Shown here piece after piece: positions 61,045-64,000 of a stretch of DNA of 64,000 nt. Origin of the DNA: Calothrix sp. PCC 6303 (GTDB lineage Bacteria; Cyanobacteriota; Cyanobacteriia; Cyanobacteriales; Nostocaceae); assembly GCF_000317435.1 (NCBI RefSeq), contig NC_019751.1, positions 1,364,001-1,428,000 of the forward strand, written 5' to 3'. Made by a program: the position numbers and the translations under genes. Positions within the stretch are counted from its first letter, which is position 1; each line of letters begins with the position of its first letter. The notes under the pieces are model-generated. The model was given only the letters and a program-made list of their open reading frames with translations, did no database searches and was not told the origin of the DNA.

Positions 61045-61631
61045 CCTAATATCTCCTTCCCAATCTCTGCATAACTTCGCCATGCAATTTTTGCATAGGC
61101 ATCCTTCACCATGTTCACTGGAACCCCCTCCAAAGCCGCTTGCTGAAACACAGCTAACCGCCGAATCCCAGAACTAAATAGGGGAACTTCAGCAGCCTTC
61201 AGCATCTCTCTAGCCTCCTCTCCGGCACGATTTGGATAGGGGGGAATCACTGTGAGTAAAACTCGGTAATTCGTGGAGAATTCACGTAAAGTCTCAGCCA
61301 TTTGCAGTGTAGCAGCCAATGCGATCGCATCCGGGGTGGAAGGCACCACCATCATGTCACAACCTTTGGCTAAAGCTTTGAGTTCTAAGGGTTCTGGCTT
61401 TGCTGGGGTGTCAATTACTATATGTTCGTAAAGTGCAGCTAAAGTTACTCCTTGTTTCTCATCGGCAACTTTAAAGGGTAAACTACCACGGTTTGCCCAG
61501 GTTAATGCACAGGAATTTAAATCTCCATCAATTAGTAAGGTGTCTGCTTTGGTTTGCAAGTATGCAGCTAGATGGAATGCAGTTGTGGATTTTCCTACCC
61601 CACCTTTGTATGCGGTTACGGTGATAATCAT
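61041..61631 (-). CDS. parA: ParA-family partition ATPase
   Basis: A 196-residue ParA/MinD-superfamily ATPase with the deviant Walker A KGGVGKSTTAFHLAAYL (about 9-25), LLIDGDLN (A' Asp), and VIDTPAKPEP (Walker B). It lacks an N-terminal HTH, like small plasmid-type (ParF) proteins. With the ribbon-helix-helix gene it forms a type Ib-like partition pair on what looks like chromosome. It may be a plasmid relic or serve positioning of another cargo. Confidence 0.88.
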   Translation of the reverse strand: MIITVTAYKGGVGKSTTAFHLAAYLQTKADTLLIDGDLNSCALTWANRGSLPFKVADEKQGVTLAALYEHIVIDTPAKPEPLELKALAKGCDMMVVPSTPDAIALAATLQMAETLREFSTNYRVLLTVIPPYPNRAGEEAREMLKAAEVPLFSSGIRRLAVFQQAALEGVPVNMVKDAYAKIAWRSYAEIGKEILG

Positions 61632-61733
61632 TAAAAAATAAGTAAGAGTAAGTTTTGTGGGGTCATCGTTAATTGCTAGGAAATTCTGAATATTTATTCA
61701 TTTTTTTCTAGGAGATTTTTAGGAAATATACCA

Positions 61734-61811
61734 TAGATGTGTAGATGTTCAAAAGTTCATAATCCATTTAGATGTTTGAATGTTTAAAATTTTAAATTTA
61801 TAGATGCTTGA
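61734..61811. promoter_or_regulatory. TAGATG iterons upstream of parA
   Basis: TAGATGTTCAA (61742), TAGATGTTTGA (61769), TAGATGCTTGA (61801) and a weaker TAGATGTGTAG (61734), all in the same direction, within 110-180 bases upstream of the parA start. Such direct repeats are typical of centromere sites bound by ParG/ParR-type proteins. The remaining spacer to 61976 is AT-rich, with a GTAGAGACGCG hairpin at 61941. Confidence 0.55.
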
Positions 61812-61976
61812 TTTATAATTGAATCAGTACATAGCTATATCAATATACAAGCAAAATAGTAATATAAAAATATACCAGTATTATAAGCAATCTATATAAC
61901 CATTAAAAGATAGATTAAATTAAAAAAAATCAGAACATGTATGTAGAGACGCGGTATATCGCGTCTCCCCAAACAA

Positions 61977-63560
61977 TTAAAATTCAAAAGCTTCTAAATC
62001 AAGATCATGCCATTGATTGTGATACCAATTACTTGCAAAAGGTTTAACAACAAACTTCGGAGGATTACCAGGTTTGACATCAATCCTGACAAAAGAATAA
62101 GGTAAACATTCCTCATCCCCATAATTAGTACGTCCCAGAAAAAGATGAGAATCAGCAACCTTAGACTGAGAACTTCCAGCAAAAACTTCCATCAACTCAT
62201 TCCCTTCCCGACGTTGACGACGAGGGCGGTGTCCACTACCACCAGAAACAATACAATTAAGATGGGAATCAGCATGTCCCGTATTAGTTGTTTTCAAATA
62301 TTCCAAACAGTGAGCATGACCATTTAAAATGAGGTTAACAACTGGTTGCCCAGCCAGTTTTTCAACACCCAGAGTTGCCGCAACAGCATCAAATACATGA
62401 CGCAAACGACGACGCACAGCTAAAGTTTGTGACTGCTCCCATTTACTTTTTTCGGTAACATAGGGTGGATGGTGGCAATAAATAATTCTTCCCCTCACAT
62501 TTGGATTATTCCAAGATGCAATTAATCTTTGTTTTAACCAGTTGAGTTGTTCAAAATCCACCGCAGTATTTTCATTTGCAGTGAGTTGGGTTTCAATGTC
62601 GATTTTCACCTCATCAATTTGGTTTAACCTTGCCTTGAGGAAATCCAACTTTGTTGCTTCCTCAAAAATTTCAGAATTTAATTGCTGACAAGCAGTCAAA
62701 ATTTGGATTTCTTCCGCTGCAATCTCGTAGTGATATTTTTCTAACTCCCGACGCTTGATTTCACCCTCCTTGGTACTGGGAAGAGGTGGAGGATTTTTGA
62801 AAGTGTTGGAATCTAGGGCAAAAAAGTCAATTCCCCCGTAACAAAAAGTATAGTAGCGGTTGGGAATACGGGTGAAAAAGCCAGGTTCGTAACGTAGACA
62901 TCTCCCGGTATCAGTTTTCGCAGTATAGAAACTATCCAGGTGATTTTCTAGCAGTTTTGGGGAAGGAATAGCAGCTAAATAATCCATGAAAGCTTTAGCA
63001 TAAGCATCACCTTGATTGGAACCATACCAACCAATTTCAATATCTCGGTAACGGAAAAAACGTCGCAAAGATTGAGTACTCCCAGCAATGAGACGATACA
63101 TTAGGGGGACATCATAGTAATCATGGTTGCCAAGAACTGGTAAAATAGGGGTTTTGAAAGTCATGCGATCGCACTTTATATTCTGCGGACTTTCTCCACC
63201 TTCTAAAAACTCCCGGTAAGGTTCAATGAAGTTTTGTTGGTAGTATTCACGGGAACCCACAACGTAGATGACATCCCCAGTGTGGAGGACAAAACTACAT
63301 TCTTTTTGGTGGGGAAGCATCAACTTGGCAACTCGACGCTGGGGAGTGATATCTGATTGGTGCAAGCTATTGGATGAAGGCTTAGTACCACTATCCCCAA
63401 TCACCATAAAGGAAAATTCCGGATTCTCTTGATTCCCATCATCCAACAACATCGAAGTTTGATCTATACCTCGCTGGGTAATTAAGGGATGATTGAAACG
63501 TATTCGTTCCTTCATCTTGTGAATTTTAGTTTCTACCGACGGTTCATTGATGAATTTCAT
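61977..63560 (-). CDS. Metallophosphoesterase
   Basis: A 527-residue calcineurin-like phosphoesterase. Metal-binding motifs in order: VIGDSGTKP (Asp, about 55), LHTGDVIYVVGSREYY (GD, about 95), PVLGNHDYYD (GNHD, about 145), YCHHPPYV (about 367) and LNGHAHCLEY (GHxH, about 415). Residues about 270-340 form a helical insertion, predicted coiled coil. Substrate unknown; purple-acid-phosphatase or phosphodiesterase activity is possible. It lacks a clear signal peptide. Located 9 bases after the acetyltransferase gene, hence probably co-transcribed. Confidence 0.88.
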   Translation of the reverse strand: MKFINEPSVETKIHKMKERIRFNHPLITQRGIDQTSMLLDDGNQENPEFSFMVIGDSGTKPSSNSLHQSDITPQRRVAKLMLPHQKECSFVLHTGDVIYVVGSREYYQQNFIEPYREFLEGGESPQNIKCDRMTFKTPILPVLGNHDYYDVPLMYRLIAGSTQSLRRFFRYRDIEIGWYGSNQGDAYAKAFMDYLAAIPSPKLLENHLDSFYTAKTDTGRCLRYEPGFFTRIPNRYYTFCYGGIDFFALDSNTFKNPPPLPSTKEGEIKRRELEKYHYEIAAEEIQILTACQQLNSEIFEEATKLDFLKARLNQIDEVKIDIETQLTANENTAVDFEQLNWLKQRLIASWNNPNVRGRIIYCHHPPYVTEKSKWEQSQTLAVRRRLRHVFDAVAATLGVEKLAGQPVVNLILNGHAHCLEYLKTTNTGHADSHLNCIVSGGSGHRPRRQRREGNELMEVFAGSSQSKVADSHLFLGRTNYGDEECLPYSFVRIDVKPGNPPKFVVKPFASNWYHNQWHDLDLEAFEF

Positions 63561-63569
63561 TTTGCTAAC

Positions 63570-64000
63570 TCAAACTAACTGCATCGGAATAATAGCTGTA
63601 TGGGGAGAAACACCCAAAACAGCTTGTAACTCTGGAGATAAACTTGTAGGGGAAATAGCAACAAAACCGAAACGGGAATAAAAAGGAATTAGTTCCCGAT
63701 AACAAGATAAATAAAGAGGTTTAGTAGCTTGATAAATTAGGTGTGATACCAGATAGGAACCGAGTTGCCGCCGACGATATCCTGTTTTTAGGCAGAGATT
63801 GAATAATAATGAATATTTTTGATAAACCCTCAACTCTGCACAACCCACCACAGAACCTCGGTGAGAAATAACCCAGAAATTTGTATATTTGCGAGACTGA
63901 GATTCATAGGCTAAATAAATGAGGAAAGAACCCAAAAATAGGAAGAAATTAAAATATAATAGGATGGAGAAAACTGCAATTAGAGCTAATATATTTAAAT
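63570..64000 (-). CDS. GNAT acetyltransferase, 5' end beyond window
   Basis: The frame stays open to the right edge without an ATG, so the start lies outside. Upstream of residue WVISHRGSVVGCAELRVY the sequence is strongly hydrophobic (ILALIAVFSILLY..., FLGSFLIYLAYES), which looks like one or more membrane helices. The GNAT core includes LCLKTGYRRRQLGSYLVSHLI (acetyl-CoA loop R/QxxGxG/A-like, here RRRQLGSY) and ELIPFYSRFGFV. It would transfer an acetyl group to an unknown amine. Confidence 0.78.
   Translation of the reverse strand, partial: LNILALIAVFSILLYFNFFLFLGSFLIYLAYESQSRKYTNFWVISHRGSVVGCAELRVYQKYSLLFNLCLKTGYRRRQLGSYLVSHLIYQATKPLYLSCYRELIPFYSRFGFVAISPTSLSPELQAVLGVSPHTAIIPMQLV

Overview
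The window comes from a cyanobacterium, most likely a heterocyst-forming, nitrogen-fixing member of the Nostocales. The evidence is a nifV-nifZ-nifT operon at the left edge, the cytochrome b6f gene petN, the bicarbonate uptake pair sbtA-sbtB, a cytochrome P450 of the type common in Nostoc relatives, XisH/XisI, frequent HIP1 octamers (GCGATCGC), and dense dispersed hairpin repeats and MITEs. No rRNA, tRNA or CRISPR array was seen. Order level is inference; genus cannot be given.

Layout. 1-1508: 3' part of nifV, then nifZ and nifT. 1948-4551: a thioredoxin-like [2Fe-2S] protein, a truncated pentapeptide membrane protein and a phosphodiester glycosidase. 4636-11016: a very large SNF2 helicase, a retropepsin-like protease, an MNT nucleotidyltransferase followed by a 12-codon HepT remnant, a restriction-type (HSDR_N) protein and a Uma2 nuclease. 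11407-12900: an unrecognised protein and several MITEs. 13098-15654: a PhnD-PhnC-PhnE-type transporter. 15735-17481: an intact IS1182-like element inserted into a palindromic repeat. 17829-21680: a GldA/GldF/GldG-like ABC operon. 21750-25900: a repeat-rich accessory patch with orphan antitoxins, a broken PIN toxin, two divergent copies of a small-protein plus aspartic-protease cassette, and a methyltransferase.

26049-34437 is largely core: a Na+/H+ antiporter, sbtA-sbtB, a structured RNA candidate in front of a NUDIX gene, a PBP4-type carboxypeptidase and a hybrid histidine kinase. 34571-35719 is a second IS. 35865-40988 is a sugar ABC transporter whose genes are separated by a vapBC-like pair, MITEs and a Uma2 gene. 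41408-44529 is an operon of an FeS-type photolyase with AtzG and AtzE. 44632-48060 is a small island: a degenerate integrase, an XRE/zinc-ribbon regulator with iterated operators, two convergent PD-(D/E)XK proteins, five copies of a palindrome, and a 193-bp tandem duplication that carries the 3' end of ispE. ispE-rsmA follow.

50058-54532: Uma2, a kinase fused to a sulfatase-modifying-factor-like domain, a DUF433/DUF5615 toxin-antitoxin pair and xisH-xisI. 54538-56013 encodes a tyrosine recombinase whose HxxR box reads YxxR. Then come psiE, an unlisted 54-residue membrane protein, petN, a membrane protein, a MarR regulator, P450, a GerMN lipoprotein, a ParA/ribbon-helix-helix pair with upstream iterons, a metallophosphoesterase and an acetyltransferase cut by the right edge.

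The best candidate for an undescribed system is the duplicated small-protein/aspartic-protease cassette at 22450-24326. Second are the YxxR recombinase beside XisHI, the palindrome and tandem-repeat structure around ispE, and the RNA element at 30172-30252.
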